The position numbers were made by a program, and so were the translations under genes. The notes below the pieces were generated by a model, which saw only the letters and a list, made by a program, of their open reading frames with translations, searched no databases and had not been told where the DNA came from. DNA of 64,000 bases from contig DASVLJ010000044.1 in NCBI GenBank assembly GCA_036384915.1, positions 62,001-126,000 of the forward strand. The letters run 5' to 3'. Shown piece by piece: positions 23,230 to 31,626 of the stretch. Source of the stretch: PKWO01 sp036384915 (GTDB lineage: Bacteria > Pseudomonadota > Gammaproteobacteria > Burkholderiales > Burkholderiaceae_D). Each line of letters opens with the position of its first letter. Position 1 is the first letter of the stretch.

Positions 23230-23349
23230 GGTACCCCTACAAATCTACTACGCAGCCCAATCTCGGGCGTGCGATGCTCGCCGCACCTCCGTACGGTTGC
23301 GCTTCTCGGCTCCGACCGTGGGCCGCTCGCTACGATTTTTAGAGGTACC
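23230..23349. repeat. 120-base palindromic element between livG and livF
   Basis: GGTACCCCTACAAATC (23230-23245) and GATTTTTAGAGGTACC (23334-23349) are inverted copies with 14 of 16 bases matching. The interior can also fold imperfectly back on itself around a central CCGTACGG. It begins three bases after the livG stop and ends two bases before the livF ATG, so the livF ribosome site AGAGG lies inside the right arm. It may be a miniature inverted-repeat element or an RNA processing/attenuation structure. Confidence 0.7.
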
Positions 23350-23351
23350 AA

Positions 23352-24137
23352 ATGACCGAAAACCAGAACCAAAAGCAAGCCGCGCCGGAAAAGGCAGCGG
23401 TTTCGAACGAAATCATCCTCAAGATCGATAACCTGAACGTGGCCTATGGCGGCATCCAGGCGGTCAAGGGCATCAGCCTCGAAGTGCGCAGGGGTGAGCT
23501 GGTCACGCTGATCGGCGCCAACGGCGCTGGCAAGACCACGTCGCTCAAAGCCATCACCGGCACGCTGCCGCCCTGCAAGGTGGACGGCCACGTCGAATAT
23601 CTCGGGCAGGGCACCAAGGGCATGCACTCGTTCGACCTGGTCAAGAAAGGCCTGGCCATGGTGCCGGAAGGCCGCGGCGTGTTCACGCGCATGACCATTC
23701 AAGAGAACCTGTTGATGGGTGCCTACGTCAAGGACGACAAGGCCAGCATCGACGCCGACATCGAAAAGTGGTTCAGCGTGTTCCCGCGCTTGAAGGAACG
23801 CCAGTCGCAGCTGGCCGGCACGCTCTCGGGCGGCGAACAGCAAATGCTGGCCATGGCGCGCGCGCTGATGAGCCATCCCAAGCTGCTACTGCTCGACGAA
23901 CCGTCGATGGGCCTTTCGCCCATCATGGTGGAAAAGATCTTCGAAGTCGTGCGCACCGTGTCGGCCCAGGGGGTGACCATCCTGCTGGTGGAGCAGAACG
24001 CCAAGCTGGCCCTGCAGGCGGCGCACCGCGGCTACGTGATGGAATCCGGCTTGATTACCATGAGCGACGATGCCAGCGTAATGCTCGACGATCCTCGCGT
24101 CAAGGCGGCTTACCTTGGCGAAGGCGAGGGAGCCTAA
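23352..24137 (+). CDS. livF: branched-chain amino acid ABC transporter ATPase LivF
   Basis: The 261-residue protein has Walker A GANGAGKTT, LivF-type phrase VPEGRGVFTRMTIQENLLMGAY, signature TLSGGEQQMLAMARALMSHPKL, Walker B LLLLDEPSMGLSP and switch LLVEQNAKLALQAAHRGYVMESG. The N-terminus is about 20 residues longer than usual, polar and Gln/Lys-rich. It completes the LivHMGF transporter. An intrinsic terminator at 24179-24213 follows. Confidence 0.96.
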   Translation: MTENQNQKQAAPEKAAVSNEIILKIDNLNVAYGGIQAVKGISLEVRRGELVTLIGANGAGKTTSLKAITGTLPPCKVDGHVEYLGQGTKGMHSFDLVKKGLAMVPEGRGVFTRMTIQENLLMGAYVKDDKASIDADIEKWFSVFPRLKERQSQLAGTLSGGEQQMLAMARALMSHPKLLLLDEPSMGLSPIMVEKIFEVVRTVSAQGVTILLVEQNAKLALQAAHRGYVMESGLITMSDDASVMLDDPRVKAAYLGEGEGA

Positions 24138-24178
24138 GCGCGCGTGACCTCCGCGGGCATTGCCGGCGAAACAAGGAG

Positions 24179-24213
24179 CCGCTTCCCAGGCAACTGGCGA
24201 AGCGGTTTTTTTT
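24179..24213 (+). terminator. intrinsic terminator of the liv operon
   Basis: CCGCTTC (24179-24185) pairs with GAAGCGG (24199-24205), with CCAG and CTGG extending the stem inside around a GCAA tetraloop, followed by eight T. Position, 42 bases after livF, fits the operon end. Confidence 0.88.
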
Positions 24214-24313
24214 GTATCTGATTTGCTCAGCCAGGCTTCGCTTCGTGCGATTTGACTTCTGTATGTTTTGGCGGATACTGAAGGAAAAGAGCCTTGCAAA
24301 GGGGAGGGGAATC

Positions 24314-25045
24314 GTGCCAAATCTGCGTCGGTGGCTGGTGACGGCCATTTGCCTGACGGCGGGATGCAACGCCGTCGCGGGCGAACTCTTGTTCACAACC
24401 GAGGAGTCGCCCCCATACAACATGTCGGCCGAGGACAAGATTGTCGGCATGGCGACCGACAAGGTGGTCGAGATGATGAGACGCACCAAGCTTCCGTATC
24501 GAATGGAAATGCTGCCTTGGGCGCGGGCCTATCAATCCGCCGAAACGACGGCGCAGACCTGCGTCTTTTCCACCACCCGTACGGCCGAGCGCGAACCGAA
24601 ATTCAAATGGGTCGGTCCGCTCGCATTCAATTCCTGGGTGCTGTACGGGCTGGCCGAACGCAAGTTCCACATCAAGACTCTCGAAGACGCCCGCCCGCTA
24701 CGCATCGGCACCTACAATGCCGACGTGCGCGATACCTATCTGCGCGATAAAAAATTCAATATCGATACCTCGTCCACCGACGCGGCCAATCCGCGCAAGC
24801 TGCTGGCGGGGCGCATCGATCTATGGGCCTCGGGCCCGTTCGAAGCACGCTCGCAACTCGAAGCCAATGGATGGACCGACAAGATTGTGCCGGTGCTGAC
24901 ATTCAAGCGCGTGGAGCTTTACCTGGCATGCAATCCGGCCGTCCCTAGCGAGGATATCAATCGCATGAACGCGACGTTGCAAGCGATGGACAGCGATGGA
25001 ACGTCCGCGGCTATCGACCGCCGGTACGAGAACTGGCCAAAATGA
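24314..25045 (+). CDS. family 3 extracellular solute-binding protein
   Basis: A 243-residue protein with a signal peptide (RRWLVTAICLTAGCNAVAGE) and the fold pattern of family 3 binding proteins: LLFTTEESPPYNMSAEDKIVGMATDKVVEMM, WARAYQSAETTAQTCVFSTTRTAEREPKFKWVGPL, and GRIDLWASGPFEARSQL. Proteins of this kind bind polar amino acids or act as orphan sensors. The GTG at 24314 is preceded by GGGGAGGGGA, a strong ribosome site, and starts the signal peptide; the frame is open far upstream through livF. It is not a LivK-type protein and, being after the liv terminator, is unlikely to serve that transporter. No permease gene is adjacent. Confidence 0.82.
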   Translation: MPNLRRWLVTAICLTAGCNAVAGELLFTTEESPPYNMSAEDKIVGMATDKVVEMMRRTKLPYRMEMLPWARAYQSAETTAQTCVFSTTRTAEREPKFKWVGPLAFNSWVLYGLAERKFHIKTLEDARPLRIGTYNADVRDTYLRDKKFNIDTSSTDAANPRKLLAGRIDLWASGPFEARSQLEANGWTDKIVPVLTFKRVELYLACNPAVPSEDINRMNATLQAMDSDGTSAAIDRRYENWPK

Positions 25046-25152
25046 ATGCCGGGCCATCCTGCGCCGCCACAACTCTCGCTCGGATGTTTGTCGCATGCAT
25101 GTGAGCACCGCATAAGCACGGGCATCGGCACGCATTGCCTGTGAAACACAAG

Positions 25153-25185
25153 CCGCTTTCCGGGTAACCTTGAAAGCGGTTTTTT
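25153..25185 (+). terminator. intrinsic terminator after binding-protein gene
   Basis: CCGCTTTC (25153-25160) pairs with GAAAGCGG (25172-25179), loop of 11 bases, followed by a T run. It ends about 50 bases before the FAH-family start. Confidence 0.85.
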
Positions 25186-25231
25186 GCTTTTGGTGATAGG
25201 CTCTCCCTGGTCAGAAATCGAGGAGCTCTCC

Positions 25232-25930
25232 ATGCAATATCCTTTCCAGCCTGCAGCATCTGCTGTCGTGCCCATCGCCGGCAGCGAATCGATGTTCCCC
25301 GTGCACCGCATCTACTGCGTCGGGCGCAACTATGCCGACCACGCCAAGGAAATGGGCGCAACCGGCCGCGAAGCGCCATTCTTTTTCATGAAGCCGGCCG
25401 ATGCCGTGCTGCCCGTGGGCCACGACACCGTGGGCGTCATGCCTTACCCGCCGTTGACGCGCGACTTGCATCACGAGATCGAACTCGTCGTTGCCATCGG
25501 CAAAGGCGGCAGCAACATCAGCGCCGGCGATGCCTTGTCGCATGTCTGGGGCTATGCCGTGGGCCTCGACATGACGCGGCGCGATTTGCAGGGCGAAGCC
25601 AAGAAGCAGGGCCGCCCCTGGGATACAGGCAAGGGCTTCGATTGCTCGGCGCCGATCGCGCCGATCTACCCCGTCGCGCAAGCTACGCGCGTGTCGCCCG
25701 ACGCGGCGATCCGCCTGAGCGTCAATGGCGAAAAGCGCCAGCAAGGCGTGATCGGCGACATGATCTGGAACGTGGCCGAGACCATCGAGCACCTGTCGAA
25801 ATATTTCACGCTGCAGCCCGGCGACTTGATCTTCACCGGCACGCCGGCCGGCGTGGGCGCGGTGCAGCCGGGCGATACGCTGGAAGGCGGCATCGATGGT
25901 TTGGGAGAACTGAGGATTCGGATAGCATGA
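25232..25930 (+). CDS. fumarylacetoacetate hydrolase family protein
   Basis: The 232-residue protein is the short FAH form: RIYCVGRNYADHAKEMG, FFMKPADAVLPVG, LHHEIELVVAIGKGG with metal ligands of the ExE type, GYAVGLDMTRRDLQ and LIFTGTPAGVGAV. It probably hydrolyses a fumaryl-pyruvate or fumaryl-acetoacetate type diketone. The ATG at 25232 has GAGGAG before it. The stop overlaps the start of a zeta-class GST/maleylacetoacetate isomerase gene (ATGA), which gives the last two steps of the gentisate or homogentisate route: isomerisation, then hydrolysis. The dioxygenase is not in the window, so the exact pathway stays open. Confidence 0.88.
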   Translation: MQYPFQPAASAVVPIAGSESMFPVHRIYCVGRNYADHAKEMGATGREAPFFFMKPADAVLPVGHDTVGVMPYPPLTRDLHHEIELVVAIGKGGSNISAGDALSHVWGYAVGLDMTRRDLQGEAKKQGRPWDTGKGFDCSAPIAPIYPVAQATRVSPDAAIRLSVNGEKRQQGVIGDMIWNVAETIEHLSKYFTLQPGDLIFTGTPAGVGAVQPGDTLEGGIDGLGELRIRIA

Positions 25931-26589
25931 TGAAGCTCTATGGCTACTTCCGCAGCTCTGCCTCCTACCGGGTGCGCATTGCCCTGAATTTGAAGATGCT
26001 GGACGTCGAACAAGTCGGCGTGCACCTGGTCAAGGACGGCGGCCAGCAATTGCAGGCCGCCTATCGCGAAATCAATGCCGACGCGCTCGTGCCCGCACTG
26101 GTCGACGATGCGCTGGCCGGCCCCAATCACGCGCTGACGCAATCGCTGGCCATTATCGAATATCTCGACGAAGCCTACCCCGAGATTCCGCTATTGCCGA
26201 AGAATCCGGCCGATCGTGCCTATGTGCGCAGCCTGGCGCTGGCCATCGCCTGCGACATCCACCCGGTCAACAACCTGCGCGTGCTGCGCTACCTGACCGG
26301 TACGCTGAAGGTGGACGAGGAGCAAAAGAATGCCTGGTACCGCCACTGGGTGGAGCAGGGGCTGAGCGCGCTCGAAACCACGATCAACCGCAGCGGCAGC
26401 GCCGGCGCATTCTGCTTCGGCGATACGCCGACCATCGCCGATTGCTGCCTGGTGCCGCAGCTCTACAATGCGCGCCGCTTCAACTGCGACATCGCGGGGC
26501 TCTCGACGCTGCTGCGCATCGATGCGAATTGCATGGACAGGGAGGCGTTTGCCGCAGCGGCGCCGGAGAAACAGCAGGATGCGGCTTAG
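25927..26589 (+). CDS. maiA: maleylacetoacetate/maleylpyruvate isomerase (zeta GST)
   Basis: The 220-residue protein begins MMKLYGYFRSSASYRVRIAL; SSASYRVR is the zeta-class glutathione-binding signature. QSLAIIEYLDE closes the thioredoxin domain, and the helical domain carries CDIHPVNNLRVLRYL and FGDTPTIADCCLVPQLYNARRF. It isomerises a cis-dicarboxylic diketone to the fumaryl form with glutathione as cofactor, feeding the coupled FAH-family hydrolase. ATG codons at 25927 and 25930 are both possible; the former overlaps the upstream stop. The gene converges with the lipoprotein gene. Confidence 0.9.
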   Translation: MMKLYGYFRSSASYRVRIALNLKMLDVEQVGVHLVKDGGQQLQAAYREINADALVPALVDDALAGPNHALTQSLAIIEYLDEAYPEIPLLPKNPADRAYVRSLALAIACDIHPVNNLRVLRYLTGTLKVDEEQKNAWYRHWVEQGLSALETTINRSGSAGAFCFGDTPTIADCCLVPQLYNARRFNCDIAGLSTLLRIDANCMDREAFAAAAPEKQQDAA

Positions 26590-26595
26590 TTCGGC

Positions 26596-27051
26596 TTAGT
26601 AGCGGTACACGTGCCCGTTATCGATATGCACGCGGTTGCCCACCGAGAGATCGGTATCATTGTCCTGTGACACGGTGCGGTAGTCGCCGCTATCCAGCTG
26701 TACGCGGATCTTGTACACCTGTTGCTGGCGGTTCCTGACTTCCAGCTCATGGCCGGCATAGACGCCGCCGCCGACTCCGGCAGCGGTTGCCAACAGTTTG
26801 CCGTTGCCGCTCCCCAACTGATTGGCAATCAAGCCGCCGATCAAGCCACCGACCGCGCTACCCATGCCGTAGTGGTCGGCATCGGGTAGCTTTTGCACCT
26901 CGATCGATTCGACACGGCCATAGGCGTTGGTATCGATGCCGCTCGTGCTGGGCAGATCGAGCGCAGTATCGCTGTGCTTCGTGGTGCCGCAGGCAGCCAG
27001 CAGCACCAAGGGAATCAGGGTAAGGGCGGCCCGGTTGGGAAACGATTTCAT
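26596..27051 (-). CDS. outer-membrane lipoprotein with glycine zipper
   Basis: A 151-residue lipoprotein precursor: the signal RAALTLIPLVLLAACGTT has a lipobox LAAC with Cys21. The middle holds a glycine zipper GMGSAVGGLIGGLIANQLGSGNGKLLATAAGVGGGVYAGHE split by charged residues, as in SlyB/17-kDa antigen relatives, and the end is a small beta-rich part (YKIRVQLDSGDYRTV … DLSVGNRVHIDNGHVYRY). Such proteins sit in the outer membrane and help envelope integrity. The start at 27051 is chosen for the signal peptide. It is monocistronic. Confidence 0.85.
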   Translation of the reverse strand: MKSFPNRAALTLIPLVLLAACGTTKHSDTALDLPSTSGIDTNAYGRVESIEVQKLPDADHYGMGSAVGGLIGGLIANQLGSGNGKLLATAAGVGGGVYAGHELEVRNRQQQVYKIRVQLDSGDYRTVSQDNDTDLSVGNRVHIDNGHVYRY

Positions 27052-27184
27052 CCTGCACACTCGCAACGGTTGGATTTCGGGATAACGCGCCAGCATAGCG
27101 CATGGTTTACCCCAAATATGTAATTGAGTGTATCTATTTTAGCAAAATTGGATTTGGGGAAAGGTATGGTGCCGGAGGAGAGTT

Positions 27185-27432
27185 TCATACAGTGATGCAG
27201 TCTTCGGCCCAGCTATCCTGATCAATTTCATATTCGTCGATGTAAAAACCTTCGGCCGAACCGGGTTTACCGGTATCTGCCAGCGTGGGGATATCTTGAA
27301 TCCGGGCAGGACGCTAAATCGCTGCACAGCCGCCAATGCAGCTTCACGGTTCGAATAAATGCTCAACGTTTTTACATCTTCCTCTTCATCGTTCAAGAGG
27401 TGGAGGTGTTGAAGCAGGAGTACTCTGGACAA
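27185..27432 (-). pseudogene. frameshifted small gene, DUF7336-like
   Basis: One minus-strand frame reads RVLLLQHLHLLNDEEEDVK and then TLSIYSNREAALAAVQRF up to LPGF; after that the coherent continuation is in the next frame, QDIPTLADTGKPGSAEG then FYIDEYEIDQDSWAED, ending at TGA 27185. The two halves together resemble a small family I recall as DUF7336 (YLLQHxHxLxDxxEDVK … GFxIDxYxLDxDxWxEG). One base appears lost near 27285. The only in-frame start is a TTG at 27432 without a ribosome site, so the gene may also have lost its start. It could instead be a sequencing error. Confidence 0.5.
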
Positions 27433-27502
27433 GGGAGTGTTTCGTCGAAAAATGTCGGGTGTACATAAGGGGACATAAAAGGGAGAAATGGCGGGCAACG
27501 AA

Positions 27503-28135
27503 TAGGGCGGAAAAGCGAAGCGTGCGACGCCCGGCGCTTCCGCCGAATGGTTACGTTCCTTTCTCGCCAACAGGCAAATCGGCAATCTCACCTGCCCAAT
27601 CCGCCGGATAAATTCCAGTGGACACAAATCGATGAAATGACGAATACGGCCAAGCTGAAACCTCGCGGACATGGCCATGCGGATTGATATGCGCCTAGTC
27701 AACATGCACAGCATAGTCGCTGTCGTCGCGAATGGTATGCTCCCAGAAACGCCTTTGCCAGATGCCGCGCTCGCCCCTGTCGGTCCTCACGGCCGACAGG
27801 GGCTCTGTTTTTGGTATGGACTTCGCAAATGCAATCTTGATCGCTCTCCAACGGCTAGAGTAGCCGGTGTTGCCTTGTGGCAAGGTCCAAATGTAATGCA
27901 TGTGATCGGGAAGCACCACCCAAGCGTCTATGTGGAAAGGACGACGCGCCCGCACTTTCCGTACCGCATCGCACAAAGCATTGATTTGCTCGATTAGCAA
28001 GCTGCTACGGCGCTCGAGCAGGTTCGCCGTAAAGAAAAAGGTTCCTCATGGGACGCGATTGCGGCGATAGTCAGGCATTGTTGGCGTTTGTCCTACTACT
28101 GCATGCGGCGGGAGGCGCTTCGCTTTTCCGCCCTA
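27503..28135. mobile_element. REP-flanked RAYT element, inactive
   Basis: TAGGGCGGAAAAGCGAAGCG (27503-27522) is repeated perfectly, inverted, at 28116-28135. Next to the left arm TTCCGCC (27538-27544) can pair with GGCGGAA to form the REP hairpin; the right unit has a similar imperfect hairpin. Between the two units lies a REP-associated tyrosine transposase gene with two nonsense codons. The arm is nearly identical to the pair at 18738-18841, so this is the likely source family. Confidence 0.75.
27551..28078 (-). pseudogene. REP-associated tyrosine transposase (RAYT), two in-frame stops
   Basis: From ATG at 28078 to TAA at 27551 the frame has 176 codons. It opens MPDYRRNRVP, then TGA (28046-28048), then GTFFFTANLLERRSSLL; homologues have Gly at that codon. 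The HUH motif region is HIDAWVVLPDHMHYIWTLP, with GIWQRRFWEHTIRDDSDYAV later. A TAG at 27695-27697 replaces the Tyr expected in HVDYxHxNP, after which AHINPHGHVREVSAWPYSSF continues in frame. Both changes are single-base nonsense mutations in an otherwise intact Y1-type transposase, so the gene is dead unless suppressed. RAYTs are thought to mobilise REP palindromes. Confidence 0.82.
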
Positions 28136-28148
28136 CAGTACTGAGCAG

Positions 28149-28523
28149 CTACATTTGCGCGGCAGTGATCCTTGCACCAGGAATTTTTTGCTCAATGAAT
28201 TTTGCGAGATAGGCCTTCAGCTCCGGCTCCTTTCCCCACTTAGGAGGGGCATGGAGAACATCGACTCTCAATACCATGTGGTCCGGCTTTCCCAAGATGC
28301 TATGGAAAATGAGTGGCTGGAAACTGAATCCGACTTTTTCCTCGAGGAGCCCAGGTACCGACTTGTCGGCCTCCAGAGCAAGCGCCATATAGTCGATTGA
28401 ACGCAAAATTGCTTGAACGTCTTCTTGGTTGTATAGGGGTGGAAGTTCCACTATCGTTTGCTGTTCTGCGAACGCAAAACCACTCGCAAAAAGCAGGGTC
28501 AAGCTGACGATAAATTTCGCCAT
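28149..28523 (-). CDS. small secreted hypothetical protein
   Basis: A 124-residue protein with a clear signal peptide (MAKFIVSLTLLFASGFAFAEQ, cleavage after AFA). The mature part has no cysteines and no motif I recognise; it contains YNQEDVQAILRSIDYMALALEADK, HSILGKPDHMVLRVDVLHAPPKWG and a C-terminal helix ELKAYLAKFIEQKIPGARI. The start at 28523 has AAGGA upstream and begins the signal peptide. It lies 13 bases from the right REP unit and ends close to it, so its terminator may be the REP hairpin. Periplasmic location is inferred; function unknown. Confidence 0.65.
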   Translation of the reverse strand: MAKFIVSLTLLFASGFAFAEQQTIVELPPLYNQEDVQAILRSIDYMALALEADKSVPGLLEEKVGFSFQPLIFHSILGKPDHMVLRVDVLHAPPKWGKEPELKAYLAKFIEQKIPGARITAAQM

Positions 28524-28633
28524 TGCGCATCCTTCGTTTGAGTCAATCTTCGATAAGCCCGTATCGAACATTCGAGGAACGGCCCAAGATGACCGGGTTT
28601 GGCACCACGCGTAATTCGTGCAGCGATAAAAAA

Positions 28634-28708
28634 TGGTCCCGCCGACAGGAATCGAACCTGTATCCCACGCTTAGGAGGCATGTGCACTATCCATTGTGCT
28701 ACGGCGAG
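28634..28708 (-). tRNA. tRNA-Arg (anticodon CCU)
   Basis: The minus strand folds as a tRNA: acceptor CTCGCCG with CGGCGGG, D-stem GCAC/GTGC, anticodon arm CATGC-CTCCTAA-GCGTG giving anticodon CCU for the AGG codon, T-arm ACAGG-TTCGATT-CCTGT, discriminator A and encoded CCA at 28634-28636. One T·G pair occurs in the acceptor. It reads the rare Arg codon AGG. Confidence 0.95.
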
Positions 28709-28842
28709 ACGCGAGCGGGAATTATAGCCGAGAGTGGGCCAAAATCGGCGCGAAACAGCCGATTGCGCAGGTGAAACGGGCGAAAGGGGCGTCCCGGCGC
28801 GGTACAATGCCGGATTGTCCTCCGCTTTTCTCGTTTCCAATC

Positions 28843-30756
28843 ATGGCAGTCATTTCCCTTACCAATGCCCAATTGGCCTTTGGCCACGTTGCCTTGCTCG
28901 ACCATGCCGAATTTTCGCTTGAAACCGGCGAGCGCGTCGGCTTGATCGGGCGTAACGGCACGGGCAAGTCTTCCCTGCTCAAGATCATCAGCGGCACATC
29001 CCGCCTGGACGATGGCTTGCTCGTGATGCAGCAGGGCTTGAAGGTTGCCTATGTCGAGCAGGAGCCGCAATTTGCGCCGGAGATGACGGTGTTTGACGCC
29101 GTGGCTTCGGGCCTGGGCGAGTGGCGTGCCTTGCTGGCCGAATACGACAGCCTGACTGCGCAACTGGGCGGCGCCGATGACGACGCCTTGATGGAGCGCA
29201 TGCACGTGGTATCCGAGCGGATTGATGCGGGTGACGCGTGGAACCTCGATAACCGCGTCGAAGCGACCCTGGACCGTTTGAACCTGTCGCGCGACCTGAA
29301 GATCGGCACGCTCTCGGGCGGCATGCAAAAGCGCGTGGCCCTGGCTTGCGCGCTGGTGGGCCGGCCCGACGTGTTGCTGCTGGACGAGCCGACCAACCAC
29401 CTCGATTTCACCTCGATCCAATGGCTCGAAGGCTTGCTGCGCGAATACAAGGGCAGCGTGCTTTTCATCACCCATGACCGCAGCTTTCTCGACAACGTCG
29501 CCACCCGCATCATCGAGCTCGACCGCGGTCGCCTGTTGTCCTATCCGGGCAATTTCTCGGCCTACCAGGCGCGCAAGGCCGAGCAACTGGCCGTTGAGGA
29601 AGTGGAAAACGCCAAGTTCGACAAGTTCCTGGCGCAGGAAGAAGTGTGGATCAGGAAGGGCGTGGAAGCGCGCCGCACGCGCAATGAGGGCCGTGTGCGC
29701 AGGCTCGAAGCCTTGCGCGTGGCGCGTGCCGCGCGGCGCGATCAGCAAGGGCAGGTCAAGCTCGATATCGCCACGGGCGACCGTTCGGGCAAGATCGTGG
29801 CCGAGCTGATTGACGTCAACAAGCGCTACGGCGAGAAGGTCATCGTGCGCGACTTTTCCGCCACCATCATGCGCGGCGACAAGGTGGGCCTGATCGGCCT
29901 GAACGGGGCGGGCAAGACCACGCTCCTGAAGCTGATCCTGGGCGAGGAACCGGCCGATTCAGGCACGATCAAGCAAGGCAGCAAGCTGCAGGTGGCTTAC
30001 TTCGACCAGATGCGCGCGCAATTGAACGAGGAAGCCAGCCTGGCCGATACCATTGCGCCGGGCAGCGACTGGGTCGAGATCAACGGCCAGCGCAAGCACG
30101 TAATGACGTATCTCGGCGATTTCTTGTTCGCGCCGGAGCGGGCGCGTTCGCCGGTCAAGTCGCTTTCGGGCGGCGAGCGCAACCGTTTGCTGCTTGCAAG
30201 GCTGTTTGCCAAGCCTGCCAACGTGCTGGTGCTGGACGAGCCGACCAACGACCTCGATATCGATACGCTGGAATTGCTCGAAGAATTGCTGGAAGACTAT
30301 AGCGGCACGGTGTTCCTGGTAAGCCACGACCGCACCTTCCTGGACAACGTGGTCACGCAGGTGATCGTAGCCGAGGGTGGCGGCACGTGGCGCGAATTCG
30401 TCGGAGGCTATACCGATTGGGAACGCGTGCGCACCAAGCCACTGGAAGCGGCGGCGCCGATCAAGAATGCGCCCAAGCCGGAAGCGAAAGCGCCGGCACC
30501 GGCGCCCGCCCCGCAGGCGGCGCCGCAAAAGAAGAAGCTCAGCTACAAGGAGCAGCGCGAGCTGGAGGAATTGCCCAAGCTGATTGCCGATCTGGAAGCG
30601 GAGCAGGCGGCGATCAATCTGCGCTTGAATGCCGCGGACTTGTACAAGAGCGGACCCGATGAGGCGATGCGTTTGAATACGCGCAACAGCGAAATCGACG
30701 AGCAGTTGATGGAGGCGCTGGAGAAGTGGGAGGCGATTGAGGCGAAGACCAAGTAG
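28843..30756 (+). CDS. uup: ABC-F family ATPase Uup
   Basis: The 637-residue soluble protein has two ABC cassettes: GRNGTGKSS, LSGGMQKR, LLLDEPTNHLD and then GLNGAGKTT, LSGGERNR, LVLDEPTNDLD. The C-terminus has an Ala/Pro linker and a coiled-coil domain (KKKLSYKEQRELEELPKLIADLEAEQAAI … EALEKWEAIEA), which is the Uup DNA/ribosome-binding tail. ABC-F proteins act on ribosomes; Uup also affects transposon excision and branched DNA. The ATG at 28843 begins the first cassette; upstream codons run through the tRNA region. It converges with the SirB1-like gene, 33 bases between stops. Confidence 0.94.
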   Translation: MAVISLTNAQLAFGHVALLDHAEFSLETGERVGLIGRNGTGKSSLLKIISGTSRLDDGLLVMQQGLKVAYVEQEPQFAPEMTVFDAVASGLGEWRALLAEYDSLTAQLGGADDDALMERMHVVSERIDAGDAWNLDNRVEATLDRLNLSRDLKIGTLSGGMQKRVALACALVGRPDVLLLDEPTNHLDFTSIQWLEGLLREYKGSVLFITHDRSFLDNVATRIIELDRGRLLSYPGNFSAYQARKAEQLAVEEVENAKFDKFLAQEEVWIRKGVEARRTRNEGRVRRLEALRVARAARRDQQGQVKLDIATGDRSGKIVAELIDVNKRYGEKVIVRDFSATIMRGDKVGLIGLNGAGKTTLLKLILGEEPADSGTIKQGSKLQVAYFDQMRAQLNEEASLADTIAPGSDWVEINGQRKHVMTYLGDFLFAPERARSPVKSLSGGERNRLLLARLFAKPANVLVLDEPTNDLDIDTLELLEELLEDYSGTVFLVSHDRTFLDNVVTQVIVAEGGGTWREFVGGYTDWERVRTKPLEAAAPIKNAPKPEAKAPAPAPAPQAAPQKKKLSYKEQRELEELPKLIADLEAEQAAINLRLNAADLYKSGPDEAMRLNTRNSEIDEQLMEALEKWEAIEAKTK

Positions 30757-30789
30757 CCGTTTGCCTCGCGCTTGACGGTTTTGCAGGGT

Positions 30790-31626
30790 TCAATTCACCG
30801 GCTTGCTCGCCTTGCGCAGCTTGCCGATTTGCGAACGCAGCGCCTTCGCATCGGGCGCATAAGGCCGTTCGAGCAGGTAGGCTTCCAGGTCGGGCAGTGC
30901 CTCCTGTGTGCGATCCAGCCTGGCATAGGTCAGGCCGCGGTCGCGCACTTCCGTGATGTCGTCCGGCAGCAGGATGGCGAGGCGTTTTTGCACCGGCAGC
31001 AGGTTGTGCCAGCGTCCCTGTTCATGGAACAGCGATTTGAGGTTGCGCAGCATGCGCGCGAGGATGTCGCGCGGCGTCGCCGGCTGCAGATAGCTCGACA
31101 GCGGCTTGTCAGGTTCACCGCCATGTTCGGCCAGGTAGGGTTCGAGCCGTTCTTCGAGCTCTTCGCGCGAGAGGCTGGCGCCGTTGAACGGATCGATGAT
31201 GATTTCGCCCGTGGTGACAGGCAACTTCATCAGGAAGTGGCCCGGAAAGGAAATGCCCTTGACTTCGAGCCCGATCTGGCTTGCCAGCTCCATGTAGATC
31301 ACGGCCAACGAAATCGGAATGCCACGCCGGTTGGCGATGACGCGGTGCAGGTAGCTGTTGTCCGGGTCGTAATAATTGTTGACGTTGCCGCCGAAGGCCA
31401 GTTCGCGGTAGAAGTAATGGTTCAGGATGCGCAGACGCTGGATGGCCGAGGTATCGGCCGACATGCGTTTTTGCAGCTTGGCGGCCAGCATGTCGAGTTC
31501 GGCCGTGGCGGCGACGAGATCGAGATGCGGGTCTTCATCCTGCTCGAGCGAGAGCGCCGCCTCGAACAGCGGGATCGAAGCATCTTGTTGCACCAGCGCA
31601 GCGAAATAATCGAGAGCGTCTACCAT
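30790..31626 (-). CDS. SirB1 family protein (transglutaminase-like plus TPR)
   Basis: The 278-residue protein has the SirB1 core: LRILNHYFYRELAFGGNVNNYYDPDNSYLHRVIANRRGIPISLAVIYMELASQIGLEVKGISFPGHFLMK, in which the catalytic Cys of transglutaminases is replaced (PISLAVIY), and a TPR-like C-terminal part (LPVQKRLAILLPDD … GLTYARLDRTQEALPDLEAYLLER). Function is not established; no enzymatic activity is expected. The ATG at 31626 begins the conserved part although AGGA lies very close to it. It sits 113 bases downstream of the TPR-glycosyltransferase gene. Confidence 0.85.
   Translation of the reverse strand: MVDALDYFAALVQQDASIPLFEAALSLEQDEDPHLDLVAATAELDMLAAKLQKRMSADTSAIQRLRILNHYFYRELAFGGNVNNYYDPDNSYLHRVIANRRGIPISLAVIYMELASQIGLEVKGISFPGHFLMKLPVTTGEIIIDPFNGASLSREELEERLEPYLAEHGGEPDKPLSSYLQPATPRDILARMLRNLKSLFHEQGRWHNLLPVQKRLAILLPDDITEVRDRGLTYARLDRTQEALPDLEAYLLERPYAPDAKALRSQIGKLRKASKPVN

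Noticed and set aside
24262..24313. The ATG at 24262 as start of the family 3 binding protein
   Set aside because: The signal peptide starts at the GTG 24314, which has a strong ribosome site; the extra residues would bury the signal.
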